From contig NZ_CP132359.1 in assembly GCF_030758975.1 (NCBI RefSeq), positions 5,283,257-5,347,256 on the forward strand: a stretch of DNA of 64,000 nt, read 5' to 3'. This stretch comes from Bosea beijingensis. GTDB taxonomy: Bacteria; Pseudomonadota; Alphaproteobacteria; Rhizobiales; Beijerinckiaceae. The notes beneath the pieces are model-generated. The model had not been told where the DNA came from, searched no databases, and saw only the letters and a program-made list of their open reading frames with translations. This document shows positions 27,589 through 36,828 of the stretch, one piece after another. The number at the start of each line of letters is the position of its first letter. Within the stretch, counting starts at the first letter, position 1. The position numbers were made by a program, and so were the translations under genes.

Positions 27589-28490
27589 CCGGCGCGGCCC
27601 TCCGGAGCTGTCAGGTCGCGCAGGGCATCGCCGATCAGGTTGATCGCCAGAATGAGCAGGATAAGTCCGACACCGGGGATCGCGACGATCCAGGGGCGGA
27701 ACATCAGCTGGTTCTTGGCCTCGGAGATCATCAGACCCCAGGACAGAGCCGGCGGTTGCACGCCAAGTCCAAGGAATGACAAAGCTGACTCCGCCAGGAT
27801 CGCATGGGCGAGCTCCAGAGAGACGACGACGATCAACGGCCCTCGAATATTGGGCAGGATCTCCACCAGAAGGGTGCGCCAGTGCGAGCTGCCGATCGTA
27901 CGGGCCGCCGTGATGAACTCGCGGCTCATCAATTGCTGCGTTGCACTGCGTGAGACGATCGCGAACTGATCCCACAGCAGGAGCCCGATGACGAGGATCA
28001 GGAGTTGAAGCGAGCTACCGACCAGCGCCACGACCACGAGTGCCACGAGCGTAACCGGAAGCGCTAACCGAACGGTGATCACGAAGGTGATCACCGCATC
28101 AACACGTCCGCCGAAGTAGCCCGCGCAGATACCCAGCGTCGTGCCGATCAACGCTGAGAGCGCGACTGTCAGTATGCCGACCAGGAGCGAGATCCGGGCG
28201 CCGTAAAGCAATCGCGCGAAATTGTCCCGGCCCAGGCTGTCGGTCCCAAGCGGGTGACCCCAGCTCCCGGCGACGTTCCAGACGGGCGGCACAAAACGTT
28301 GTGCCAGATTCTGCAAGGTTGGATCCGCCGAGGTCAGGAACGGAGCGAGCATCGATAGAAGGACGATCACAAAGAGAATCGTGCTTCCGACGACGAGGCT
28401 CCGGTGCGCCAGCGCTCTGCGCAAAAGGATGCGCCTCGCTGACAGCGGCAGTTCGACCGTGATCGTGCTGTCTGTGACGAGAGCCATCAC
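27585..28490 (-). CDS. dppC: Peptide ABC transporter permease, DppC-like
   Basis: 301 residues, six predicted membrane helices. Family features are HPLGTDSLGRDNFARLLYGA after the first helix and the EAA loop (TIGSSHWRTLLVEILPNI) that docks on the ATPase, then SALSFLGLGVQPPALSWG. The start overlaps the dppB stop (ATGA at 28487-28490) and the end overlaps dppD in the same way, giving tight translational coupling across the operon. It forms the import channel with the DppB-like subunit. Confidence 0.93.
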   Translation of the reverse strand: MMALVTDSTITVELPLSARRILLRRALAHRSLVVGSTILFVIVLLSMLAPFLTSADPTLQNLAQRFVPPVWNVAGSWGHPLGTDSLGRDNFARLLYGARISLLVGILTVALSALIGTTLGICAGYFGGRVDAVITFVITVRLALPVTLVALVVVALVGSSLQLLILVIGLLLWDQFAIVSRSATQQLMSREFITAARTIGSSHWRTLLVEILPNIRGPLIVVVSLELAHAILAESALSFLGLGVQPPALSWGLMISEAKNQLMFRPWIVAIPGVGLILLILAINLIGDALRDLTAPEGRAG

Positions 28491-29404
28491 GACACCCGGA
28501 TACGCGGGTCGATCATGACGTTCGCCAGATCGGCCATGAAAGTCAGGATCGCATAGGTTGTGGCGGCAAATAGCAAGATCGCCTGGATCACCTCGATATC
28601 GGCGCGCTGGATCGATTCCCAGGCCAGTTGGCCGATGCCGTTAAGTTGGAAGATCGTCTCGATCACGACGGAGCCGCCGAGCATGAAGCCGAGCTGGACA
28701 GCCACGAGCGCAACGACCGGCGCCATCGCGTGGCGCAGTCCATGACGGATCACAACCCGCCAGGGCGCCAATCCATAAGCGCGTGCGGTGCGGACATGGT
28801 CCGACTCCAGGACCTCGATCATTCCCGAGCGGGTCAGGCGCATCAGGGCCGGCGTCGAGTAATACCCAAGCGCTATCGAAGGCAGTACGTAATGTTGCCA
28901 GCTCTGCGCCCCAGAGATTGGCAGCCAGCCAAGATAGACGCCGAAGAAGTAGCTGAGCCCCAAGGCGAAGATGAAGGACGGCATCGACTGCCCGGCTACG
29001 GCCAGCACCAGCGAGAAGCGGTCGATCAGTGATCCGGGACGGAGAGCCGCCAACACCCCGAGGGGGATCGAGAGGGTCAGGGCAAAGGCAAGGGCGGTGA
29101 GACTTAATGTGCCCGTCACCCGGAGGTGATCGAAAATGATCTCGCTGACGTTCATGCGCAGATAGAAGGACCGCCCGAAATCGCCCGATAGCAGCCGAGC
29201 AACCCATTCGCCGTATTGCTGTACGAGAGGCCGATCGAAGCCATATAGCGTCCTGGCCGCTGCGACATCAGCTGCTGAGGCTCCCTCTCCCACCATCGCC
29301 GCCGCGGGATCGCCCGAAAGATGGACGAGCAGGAAGGCAATAACCGAGGTGACGAAGATCACGCCAAGCGTCAGCAGCCCGCGCCTCACCGTAAAGGTCA
29401 GCAT
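28487..29404 (-). CDS. dppB: Peptide ABC transporter permease, DppB-like
   Basis: 305 residues. It has the typical N-terminal helix and TSVIAFLLVHLSGDPAAAMV, then the EAA loop around HVRTARAYGLAPWRVVIRHG and the conserved C-terminus DLANVMIDPRIRVS. It partners the DppC-like permease and lies between that gene and the substrate-binding protein gene. Length is standard for the family and no defect is seen. The intact C-terminus serves as a comparison for the second, truncated dppB remnant at 36825. Confidence 0.93.
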   Translation of the reverse strand: MLTFTVRRGLLTLGVIFVTSVIAFLLVHLSGDPAAAMVGEGASAADVAAARTLYGFDRPLVQQYGEWVARLLSGDFGRSFYLRMNVSEIIFDHLRVTGTLSLTALAFALTLSIPLGVLAALRPGSLIDRFSLVLAVAGQSMPSFIFALGLSYFFGVYLGWLPISGAQSWQHYVLPSIALGYYSTPALMRLTRSGMIEVLESDHVRTARAYGLAPWRVVIRHGLRHAMAPVVALVAVQLGFMLGGSVVIETIFQLNGIGQLAWESIQRADIEVIQAILLFAATTYAILTFMADLANVMIDPRIRVS

Positions 29405-29459
29405 TGCCGGGAACCTGGCTTGTCCGCAGCGCTGCGGAGATTTGCGGCCGTGAAGCTCA

Positions 29460-31001
29460 TCAGTTCCACTTGCCGAGATAGAAGTGCGCGAGCTCGTCCG
29501 ACGTTACCGGATAGTCGAGTTGCCTGTTGAAGGCGTAGGTCCGCCCATAGATGAAGAGCGGTATGGCGTAGGCTTGGTCCGCAATCCGGCTCAGCGCCCT
29601 GGTGTAGAGGTGTTTGCGCTGCGTCTCGTCGACGGTGCCTTCAGCTTGCTTCAGTGTGGCCGTGAGCTCGGCATCGCGCGCATAATCTTCGACATCGCCA
29701 TTGAAATAGTAGCCGGCGGATGCAGACGCATCCAAGATCCCGTTGGAGCCGTAGGTCATGTGCGTGAGCCCGGCTTTTCCGCTTTGGACCAGCGGCCTGA
29801 GTGCTCGCCAGGTCAAGAACTGGATGTTGGTCTCGATCCCGACTGCGCGCAGATAGTTCGTTACGGCCTCGGAGAACGGCCTGTCGCGATACGCGTAGAA
29901 ATCGAGCTTCAGGCCGTTCGGGTACCCTGCTTCCCTAAGGAGATCCTTTGCTCGCGCGGGATTGTATTCGTACTGTTTAACCTTGGTGTCGCAGCCGAAC
30001 TGCAGTGGCACGCACATCGCCTCCTGGACGATGGAGGAATCGCCAACCAGGTCCTTTGCGATCGCCTGGCGATCAATGGCGTGGGCCATCGCCTGACGCA
30101 CCCGCACGTCCTTCAATGGGCTGTCGCCGCTCCGGCCGGCGGAATCTACCATCAGGAAGGAAATGCGCATGGTCGGAGCGGCGGAAACCTTAAGGTTGCC
30201 CATCGCGGCCAGCGGAGCCGCATTCTCCTTGGGTACGCCCCAAACCCAGTCCACACCGCCGGATACGAGTTCGGCGACCTGGGTCTCCGGGTCCTTGATT
30301 GTCCGGAAAACAATCTTGCCGATGCTTGGCTTCCCCTTCGGGCTGCCGTCGAAATAGGCGGCATTCTTCTCCAAAGTCAGGGTCTGGCCCGCTCGAAACT
30401 GGGTGAGCTTGTAGGGGCCGGTGCAGACGGGCTGTACCGCCCCCCAATCCTTGCGCACCTTGCCGCCGGCGGCCGGAACTTCGGGCGCCTTCTCGTAATG
30501 CCCAGCGGGATAGATTGGCGTCGTTCCCGAAAGATATTCGAAGGCGGCCGGCGTTGGCGCGTTGGTGTGAATACGCACTCGATAGGGAGCGACCACCTCC
30601 ACGTTCTTGATCCAGTCGACCAGCACGCGCAGCACCATGTTACTGTCCGGCGCCGCCACATGATTGAGCGTGTAGGCAACGTCATTTGCCGTGAAATCCG
30701 CTCCGTTGTGGAACTTCACACCCTTGCGAAGCTCAAGTTCCAGGACGGTGGGCTCGATCCACTTCCAGCTCGTGGCGAGGAGCGGCTTGTACTCTTGTGA
30801 GATCGGGTCGCGATGGATCAGCGTGTCACATTGAGAATAGGCGGTGATCAACGCTTCGCGCGAGTTGCCATAATAGATATCCGCCGTCTCTACTTCGCTC
30901 GACGTCGTCCAAGTCAGCGTGTCATTGGCCTTGCCGGCTTGAACAGGCGAACTCAGCAACAGTGCAGCAAGGCTGGCTGGGGCAAAAAGACCAAATCTCA
31001 T
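29460..31001 (-). CDS. Peptide ABC transporter substrate-binding protein (family 5)
   Basis: 513 residues from the ATG at 31001. This start gives a proper signal peptide (MRFGLFAPASLAALLLSSPV, cleavage after QAG) and is preceded by GGGAGA at 5 bases; the longer frame to 31097 adds an unlikely charged leader. SBP family 5 features include the LATSWKW and ELRKGVKFHNGADFTANDVA region near the start and DVRVRQAMAHAIDRQAI in the middle. It is a periplasmic receptor delivering peptides, or possibly opines or glycosides, to the DppBCD importer encoded immediately downstream. Divergent from the LysR gene at 31232. Confidence 0.92.
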   Translation of the reverse strand: MRFGLFAPASLAALLLSSPVQAGKANDTLTWTTSSEVETADIYYGNSREALITAYSQCDTLIHRDPISQEYKPLLATSWKWIEPTVLELELRKGVKFHNGADFTANDVAYTLNHVAAPDSNMVLRVLVDWIKNVEVVAPYRVRIHTNAPTPAAFEYLSGTTPIYPAGHYEKAPEVPAAGGKVRKDWGAVQPVCTGPYKLTQFRAGQTLTLEKNAAYFDGSPKGKPSIGKIVFRTIKDPETQVAELVSGGVDWVWGVPKENAAPLAAMGNLKVSAAPTMRISFLMVDSAGRSGDSPLKDVRVRQAMAHAIDRQAIAKDLVGDSSIVQEAMCVPLQFGCDTKVKQYEYNPARAKDLLREAGYPNGLKLDFYAYRDRPFSEAVTNYLRAVGIETNIQFLTWRALRPLVQSGKAGLTHMTYGSNGILDASASAGYYFNGDVEDYARDAELTATLKQAEGTVDETQRKHLYTRALSRIADQAYAIPLFIYGRTYAFNRQLDYPVTSDELAHFYLGKWN

Positions 31002-31118
31002 CGCGTTCTCCCGAACATGTCGTCGGCCCGTCGCGGCTATTGCCGTCATCCGGGCCAATCCCCGTTTCTCCGCGACCGCAGCGTCGCGGTGCTTCAAAAA
31101 TCTAAAAACGCACTATAT

Positions 31119-31148
31119 GAATAATGTAAAGCTTTTCACGCATTATCA
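31119..31148. promoter_or_regulatory. Inverted repeat in divergent region, candidate LysR operator
   Basis: Between the divergent binding-protein and LysR genes, ATAATG (31121-31126) and CATTAT (31141-31146) form a 6+6 inverted repeat within an AT-rich stretch. LysR regulators commonly bind such dyads in the divergent promoter region. The spacing is longer than the textbook T-N11-A, so this is a weak assignment. Confidence 0.35.
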
Positions 31149-31231
31149 AGAGAAAACTTGTGGCGCACCGACTTTTGCAATCCACTCCCTATCTAGCTCG
31201 CGACAACAAGGCGCGTCGCCACGAGATTGAG

Positions 31232-32152
31232 ATGAAAATGTTTAATTTCAGGGGCTTGGAAGCGCTGGTGGCGTTCGTCGAAGCTGGCTCGATCGCGAAG
31301 GCGGCCGAACAGCTTGATCGAACGCCCCCTCAAATTGGCAGACTCCTGAATGCCCTGGAGGCAGAACTGGGCTTCACGGTCTTCGACCGCCGGTCGAAGC
31401 CGCTCGCACTGACCAAGGAGGGACGAAATTTTGCTCTCCAAGTTAAGGTGGCGCTGGCTGGTGTTGGGCGCCTTGGAGCTGTCGCGCGGCAGTTGCGTTC
31501 GATGGAGCGAGCACATCTGCGCATCTTGACGGCCCCATTCCTCGCACCGGCACTGGTGATCGATGCAATCGGCCGGGTCGCACAGCGTTACCCGGAATTC
31601 ACCGCTGAGATCGATTCCCGTATCAGACTCGACATCGAAGAGTGGATCCAGAAGGAGAGCTTCGACATTGGTATCGCCGTGTTGCCCATACAGAGCGCGG
31701 CATTCCGGACGGAACCCCTGATAGAAGTCGAAGCCATGTGCGCAATGTCCGTCGGGCATCCGCTCGCGGAGCGTGCAGTTGTTGAATTCGAGGACCTTAT
31801 TGGCCTCGAACTTGTCATGCAGCACCCGCGTTCTAAAGTGCGCACCTTCATTGAAGGCCTGGCAAGGCAGCGCGGCACCAATCTGGATATCCGTTTCGAA
31901 GCTCCAAACGGTATCATTGCCACTCAGATGGTTGCTCGCGGCTTGGGCTGCGGCATCATAGATCCGCTTGTGGCGCAGTCTGCCGGCGCGGCCAACCTTG
32001 TGCTCCGGCCTTTCAGGCCGTCGCTTAAAATCTCCTATGGCTTTGTTTTCCCCGAATGGGTTGTACCCTCGCCGCTGATCAACAGTCTGATGGACGAAAT
32101 CCGGCGCGCCTGCACAAGCGGCGACGCCAGCCGCCTCAGAAACCTTGTGTGA
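31232..32152 (+). CDS. LysR-family transcriptional regulator
   Basis: 306 residues from the ATG at 31232 (MKMFNFRGLEALVAFVEAGS), which gives the usual LysR N-terminus; a longer frame from 31160 adds 24 unconvincing residues. Winged HTH at about 5-62 (AKAAEQLDRTPPQIGRLLNA), then the periplasmic-binding-like effector domain. It is transcribed away from the peptide importer and towards the amidohydrolase, with which it converges. By position it probably controls the importer and perhaps the hydrolase. The ligand is unknown; a peptide or hydroxyproline-related compound is plausible from context. Confidence 0.88.
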   Translation: MKMFNFRGLEALVAFVEAGSIAKAAEQLDRTPPQIGRLLNALEAELGFTVFDRRSKPLALTKEGRNFALQVKVALAGVGRLGAVARQLRSMERAHLRILTAPFLAPALVIDAIGRVAQRYPEFTAEIDSRIRLDIEEWIQKESFDIGIAVLPIQSAAFRTEPLIEVEAMCAMSVGHPLAERAVVEFEDLIGLELVMQHPRSKVRTFIEGLARQRGTNLDIRFEAPNGIIATQMVARGLGCGIIDPLVAQSAGAANLVLRPFRPSLKISYGFVFPEWVVPSPLINSLMDEIRRACTSGDASRLRNLV

Positions 32153-32175
32153 TGGGCACGCACGGCGGCGCATGA

Positions 32176-33405
32176 TTACGAAAGCCGGTTCTTGTAGATT
32201 CGTCCGTCCTTCAAGATCAGATCGAGTTTTTCTCCCTGGCCTACCAGCAGGTTGATATCGTCCAGCGGATTGCCGTCGACAGCGAGAAGATCTGCTCGTG
32301 CCCCGACCGCCACAACGCCCAATTGCCCTGGCATCTGAAACAGATCTGCCGCGTAACAAGTCGCGGAGCGGATCACTTCCGCGACCGACAGCACCTCGGA
32401 TCTGATCTTAAATTCCAGGGTCTGATGCCGGTGCAGCGGCCCGATTAGATCCGTCCCATAGGCCATGTTCAGTTTATGGCGTGCGGCCACCTCGAGAGAT
32501 GCTGAGCCAACGTCGAGCACAGTCTTGATCTTCGCGTGAAGCTCGGGAGGCATGCCGATCTCAAGGCCCTCCTGCCACATCGTCTCGTAGGCGACGAGCG
32601 TTGGCACCATGAAAGCATCCCGTTCAGCGATCAGGCTCGCGGCCTCGTCGTCGAGAAAATTGCAGTGCTCGACAGAGCGGACGCCGAAACGAACCGCTCG
32701 GGCGATTTGGCGGGCCGTATAGGTGTGAGCCATGACGTAGCGGTTCGCCATGGCCGCCTCCTCGACCGCAGCGCGGATTTCCTCTTCCGAGAACTGATCG
32801 TTGTCGATCGGATCGGTGTATGAGGCGATCCCACCCCCGGCCATGATCTTGACCTGGGAGGCGCCGCGCCGGAGTTCGTCCCGCGCGGCCGCTCTGACCT
32901 CGGGGACACCGTTGCAAACGCGCCCTAGGCTCGGAACGGCGTAGTGGCCGTCATAGGCATTCTCACCCGCGCCGCGCATGTCACCATGGCCGCCTGATTG
33001 GGAGAGTGCCTTGCCGCTGTAGAGAATGCGCGGCGACGGAATGAGCCCCTCTTCGACCGCACGGGCAAGTCCGAACTCAGCGCCACCGCCATCTCGCACC
33101 GTCGTGAAGCCGCGCATCAGCATGCCCTCCAATATCGGGAGAGCGCGGATGGCTGTGTAAAATGGGGACCAGGTTGTCAGCAGCTTGAAGCTGTTCATCG
33201 GCACGATCACATGGACGTGCGCATCACAAAGGCCGGGCATCAGCACGCGGCCGCGCAGATCGAGTCGCTGAGCGGAAGACGCGCCTACCGTCGGTTCCCC
33301 GATTTCGGCGATACGCCCATGTCTGATGAGCACCTCGCGCTCTGACGAGACCGTGCCGGCGATCACATCCATGACACAGGCATTGGTGAGAAGAAGATCG
33401 TCCAT
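32176..33405 (-). CDS. Amidohydrolase-superfamily metal-dependent dipeptidase/prolidase-like
   Basis: 409 residues from 33405, where GAGG precedes the ATG by about 7 bases. A TIM-barrel amidohydrolase: metal ligands HVH (63, 65), candidate carboxylated Lys in VKIMAG (186), His 227 (MAHTY) and 247 (VEHCNF), and the catalytic Asp in AYGTD (319). These match the binuclear Xaa-Pro dipeptidase / Arg-Lys carboxypeptidase (Cc2672-like) branch, including the C-terminal ADLLAVDGNPLDDI. Substrate cannot be fixed from sequence; dipeptides, perhaps Xaa-Pro or Xaa-Hyp, would fit neighbours that import peptides and epimerise hydroxyproline. No signal peptide, so cytoplasmic. Confidence 0.85.
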   Translation of the reverse strand: MDDLLLTNACVMDVIAGTVSSEREVLIRHGRIAEIGEPTVGASSAQRLDLRGRVLMPGLCDAHVHVIVPMNSFKLLTTWSPFYTAIRALPILEGMLMRGFTTVRDGGGAEFGLARAVEEGLIPSPRILYSGKALSQSGGHGDMRGAGENAYDGHYAVPSLGRVCNGVPEVRAAARDELRRGASQVKIMAGGGIASYTDPIDNDQFSEEEIRAAVEEAAMANRYVMAHTYTARQIARAVRFGVRSVEHCNFLDDEAASLIAERDAFMVPTLVAYETMWQEGLEIGMPPELHAKIKTVLDVGSASLEVAARHKLNMAYGTDLIGPLHRHQTLEFKIRSEVLSVAEVIRSATCYAADLFQMPGQLGVVAVGARADLLAVDGNPLDDINLLVGQGEKLDLILKDGRIYKNRLS

Positions 33406-33665
33406 GGATGCCTCGTCTTCGATTGATTGAAAGAGAGAATTCAGAGTTTCGTCCACGTCGATAGGAGCAGTCGTGCGGTGTCATAAAGCATGATTGGTTC
33501 GTCTAGAAAAATTTTCGTCGCACCTAACTCGTTTTGAAAAGATGACGCTGAAATAGAACGTAAGCATGTAGCTCGGATCATGGGAATCTTATCTGACAAC
33601 ATAGGGGCGGGTATCGTGATTGCGGCGCCGCTAAAGGGAATTTTGCTCTACGGTGACTGTAGAAA

Positions 33666-34667
33666 TTACTCTAAAGAAAACCCATGTCGTAATGGATCCC
33701 GCTCATCGACAAAGATCGTGTTATGCCCGGTGATGCGTGCCCAACCTGCGACGCTCGGCATGATGGCCGGGGACGTTCCAACAAGCGCAGCAGATTCGAG
33801 CCTGCAGTCGAACATCGTACCGATGAGGCTCTCATGAATGAACTCGTCGCCTACGGCCATAAGCCCTTTGGCATGCCGCTGGGCCATTCGTGCGGAAGAG
33901 CCGGTTCCGCAAGGGGAACGGTCAATTCCTCCATCTCCGTAAAAGACTGCATTGCGTGCATGAGCTCGCGCATTTTTGGGACCATCGGTCCACATCACAT
34001 GGCTCACGCCCGCGATAAGCGAATTGTCGGGATGAACCGGTGCGACGGCTTCTTGTGCTGCTGCCCGAACGATCGGACTGAGCTTCGTGATCTCAGAAGC
34101 CCTCATTCCATCCAGACCACTCCAATTGGGTTGTGGCTCGATGATCACATAGTAATTGCCGCCATAGGCAACGTCGACAACTAACTCTCCTAATCCTGGA
34201 ATGTCTAATTTCACGTCTGCCGCATGTAGATAGCTGGCCACGTTGAACAGCCTGACCTGGTCGACGTATCCGTCCTTCTGAGTGAAATCGACGGAAACCA
34301 CGCCGGCAGGCACTTCTAGTTTCATACGTCCCGGAGTTGCGGGCTGAACGAGGCCCTCTTCGATGGCGACTGTCACCGTTCCGATCGTTCCGTGCCCGCA
34401 CATCGGGAGGCACCCGCTGACCTCGATAAACAGGATGCCGAGATCGCAATCAGAGCGGGAAGGTGGGTAGAGTATCGAGCCTGACATCGCATCGTGGCCC
34501 CGCGGTTCGAACATCAAGGCGCGCCTAACCCAGTCGTGTTCAGAAACGAACCGCTGCCGCCGCTGCGCCATATCCAGCCCGGCCAGTATGGGCGCTCCTC
34601 CTGCCACAACCCTGACTGGATTGCCGCAGGTGTGCGCGTCGATACAGAAGAACGAGTGCCGTTTCAT
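33666..34667 (-). CDS. 4-hydroxyproline 2-epimerase (proline racemase family)
   Basis: 333 residues from 34667, with GGAG 9 bases upstream. It converts trans-4-hydroxy-L-proline to cis-4-hydroxy-D-proline without cofactor. Both catalytic cysteines are present: C90 in MCGHGTIG and C253 in DRSPCGTGSSARMA. Length matches the family. It lies 4 bases downstream of an FAD dehydrogenase gene of the DadA type, which would oxidise the D-hydroxyproline product. The later deaminase and semialdehyde dehydrogenase are not encoded here. A trans-3-hydroxyproline dehydratase is disfavoured because the second Cys is present. The following 260 bases (33406-33665) are relatively AT-rich and hold no gene that I can support. 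Confidence 0.88.
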   Translation of the reverse strand: MKRHSFFCIDAHTCGNPVRVVAGGAPILAGLDMAQRRQRFVSEHDWVRRALMFEPRGHDAMSGSILYPPSRSDCDLGILFIEVSGCLPMCGHGTIGTVTVAIEEGLVQPATPGRMKLEVPAGVVSVDFTQKDGYVDQVRLFNVASYLHAADVKLDIPGLGELVVDVAYGGNYYVIIEPQPNWSGLDGMRASEITKLSPIVRAAAQEAVAPVHPDNSLIAGVSHVMWTDGPKNARAHARNAVFYGDGGIDRSPCGTGSSARMAQRHAKGLMAVGDEFIHESLIGTMFDCRLESAALVGTSPAIMPSVAGWARITGHNTIFVDERDPLRHGFSLE

Positions 34668-34671
34668 ATCG

Positions 34672-35898
34672 CTATGCTCCAAATCGGGAGATTGAACAGG
34701 GCGAAAGGTCAACTGAGGTCGGGCGGCCCGCTATAATATCGGCTACGAGCCGACCGGTTGTAGGAGCCATCGTTAATCCACAATGGCCGTGGCCAAATGC
34801 GTAGATTACATCCGAACGGCGCGGCGATTGACCGAGCACGGGGAGAGAATCTGGGGTAGCAGGCCGATGACCGGCCCAAGGTGCCCCGCCGCGCAAATTG
34901 AGATCTGGAAGATAAGCGCGGGCGCGCCGTGCTAACGCATCGCTGCGTCGGAAATCGGGTGGTGCATCAAGACCTGCGAACTCCGCGGCACCACCAATCC
35001 GGAGCCCCATGTCCATCGGAGTAGCAACGAACGCGTCTTCAGCGAATATAAGCTCGCGCGTCACGTCAATTCCGGGATGCGGCAACGTCAGGTTATAACC
35101 TCGCTCGGACTCGAGCAGCACCCGATCACCCACACTTCGGGCCAGTTGTCCCGACCAGGCACCAGCTGCGATAACCAAATGGTCGAAGCTAATGTGCTGA
35201 TATTCGCATTCAAGGATATCCCGTCGGACCGCCAGTGCCCGCTGCCGTTCGAAGTTTACGCCGTTTGCTTCGAGCCTCTTCTGTAATGTTACTGTGAGCC
35301 TTCGTGGATCGGTAAGGTGAGACCATTGCGGAGCGAGCACTGCGCGCAAGACTGAAGGCCCCAGTGAAGGCTCTAGCGCTCGTGCCGCACATCCGTCCAT
35401 CTCGTCCAGGACGATGCCGAAGCTGCGACGAAGCTCGCGATCGGGCCCGTCACGCTCAAACGCGGCGGCATTGCGGTAAACCCACAAGGCGCCCGCACGC
35501 TGAAGGTCGTGAGAGAGGTCCATCTCTGTCAATAAGTCGCCAATATCGATGGCAGCGGAAGCCAGGAGCCCGGCTAGAACCTTTGTGATGCGGCTCACCT
35601 CAGCCTGTGAGCTCGATCGCGCGAACCGCCACAGAAATGGCAAAAGCTTCACTAGGTGCTGGGGACGCACCGCGACCGGTCCTAATGGGTCAAGCAACCA
35701 ACCGGGCAGCCGGGCAAAAACGGCTGGGGTTGAGGCAGGGATAATCTCGGTTATCGCGATACCGCCGGCATTTCCGAAGGATGCCTTGTCACCGTGAGGC
35801 TCGGGATCGACGACCGTAACCAAATGTCCGTCGGCTAACGCTGAGCGAGCGCAGCACAAACCGACGATACCAGCGCCTACAATAACAATCTTCGCCAT
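34672..35898 (-). CDS. FAD-dependent D-amino-acid dehydrogenase, probable cis-4-hydroxy-D-proline dehydrogenase
   Basis: 408 residues, DadA/DAO family. N-terminal dinucleotide-binding motif GAGIVGLCCA (8-17), then FGNAGGIA characteristic of DadA-like enzymes, and the C-terminal FAD motif around GHGHCGLTMAPTTGRLVADI. It oxidises D-amino acids with electrons passed to the respiratory chain. Pairing with 4-hydroxyproline epimerase four bases downstream makes cis-4-hydroxy-D-proline the likely substrate, giving pyrroline-4-hydroxy-2-carboxylate. Upstream genes are peptide permeases in the same orientation, so uptake and catabolism may be co-transcribed. Confidence 0.87.
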   Translation of the reverse strand: MAKIVIVGAGIVGLCCARSALADGHLVTVVDPEPHGDKASFGNAGGIAITEIIPASTPAVFARLPGWLLDPLGPVAVRPQHLVKLLPFLWRFARSSSQAEVSRITKVLAGLLASAAIDIGDLLTEMDLSHDLQRAGALWVYRNAAAFERDGPDRELRRSFGIVLDEMDGCAARALEPSLGPSVLRAVLAPQWSHLTDPRRLTVTLQKRLEANGVNFERQRALAVRRDILECEYQHISFDHLVIAAGAWSGQLARSVGDRVLLESERGYNLTLPHPGIDVTRELIFAEDAFVATPMDMGLRIGGAAEFAGLDAPPDFRRSDALARRARAYLPDLNLRGGAPWAGHRPATPDSLPVLGQSPRRSDVIYAFGHGHCGLTMAPTTGRLVADIIAGRPTSVDLSPCSISRFGA

Positions 35899-35931
35899 AA
35901 GATCCGATCTCCGCGGCGACTTGGCTCGGCG

Positions 35932-36828
35932 TCACAGCCTCTTTGCGAGCCTTGGATCGAGCGAGTCGCGCAAGCCATCGCCGAGCAGGTTCACCGCCAG
36001 CACGGTGATCGACAGGAACACCGCCGGGAACAGGATGATGTGCGGACGGACCTGCCAGAGTGCTCGTCCCTCAGCCATGATGTTTCCCCACGAGGGGGTG
36101 GCCGGCGGAATACCTGCTCCAATGAATGAAAGCGCGGCCTCGATGATCATTGCGCTCGCACAGATGTAGGTCGCCTGCACGCTCATCGGCGCGAAGGTGT
36201 TTGGAAGGATGTGCTTTAAGATGATCCGAGGCGTGCGTGCGCCGTTCGCCACAGCCGCCTCGACATAGGGCTGCTCGCGCAGGGACAGCACGACGCTGCG
36301 CACCAGACGCGCTACGCGTGGAATCTCGGCGACGGTGACAGCGATGACAACATTTCCCACCGAGCCGCGCGTCAATGCCATCAGAGCGATGGCTAGCAAG
36401 ATCGACGGGATCGACATCATGCCGTCGATGATCCGCATGATGACGCCATCGCTCCATCGTACAAACCCTGCGAACAGTCCGATAGCCAGTCCGATTACCG
36501 AGGCGAGGAGCGCAACAGAGAACCCGACGATCAACGAAACGCGCGTGCCGTATATGACGCGGGAATAGATGTCGCGGCCGAGCATGTCGGTGCCGAACCA
36601 GTAGAGCTCGGAGGGCACGCGCGTGCGCCGTGTCGGCGAGATCGCGGTCGGATCAATGGTCCCCAGAAGCGGCGCCAGAACTGCCACTAGTCCCATTATT
36701 GTAAGTAGACCGCCGCCGATCGCGACGGATGGATGCCGGCGCAGATAGCGGCGGAAGCGGGCGGCGCGGCCGAGTTCGGCCTTGGCCGGTGCGGCGGCGG
36801 GAGCCGCGGGGGTCGATTGCGCGGTCAA
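35932..36828 (-). CDS. Peptide ABC transporter permease, DppC-like (second system)
   Basis: 298 residues, starting with TTG at 36828 that overlaps the TGA of the dppB remnant (TTGA). An Ala/Pro-rich N-terminus is followed by six helices. Family motifs are YWFGTDMLGRDIYSRVIYGT, the EAA-type loop VANGARTPRIILKHILPNTF and SFIGAGIPPATPSWGNIMAE. The C-terminus is GDGLRDSLDPRLAKRL. Its partner DppB is reduced to a short tail and no ATPase or binding protein of this set is present, so unless complemented elsewhere this importer is not functional. The gene is distinct from the DppC at 27585. Confidence 0.92.
   Translation of the reverse strand: MTAQSTPAAPAAAPAKAELGRAARFRRYLRRHPSVAIGGGLLTIMGLVAVLAPLLGTIDPTAISPTRRTRVPSELYWFGTDMLGRDIYSRVIYGTRVSLIVGFSVALLASVIGLAIGLFAGFVRWSDGVIMRIIDGMMSIPSILLAIALMALTRGSVGNVVIAVTVAEIPRVARLVRSVVLSLREQPYVEAAVANGARTPRIILKHILPNTFAPMSVQATYICASAMIIEAALSFIGAGIPPATPSWGNIMAEGRALWQVRPHIILFPAVFLSITVLAVNLLGDGLRDSLDPRLAKRL

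Noticed and set aside
27589..27975. 129-residue N-terminal extension of DppD
   Set aside because: It is antiphase reading of the dppC gene; the ATGA overlap at 27585-27588 gives the natural start.
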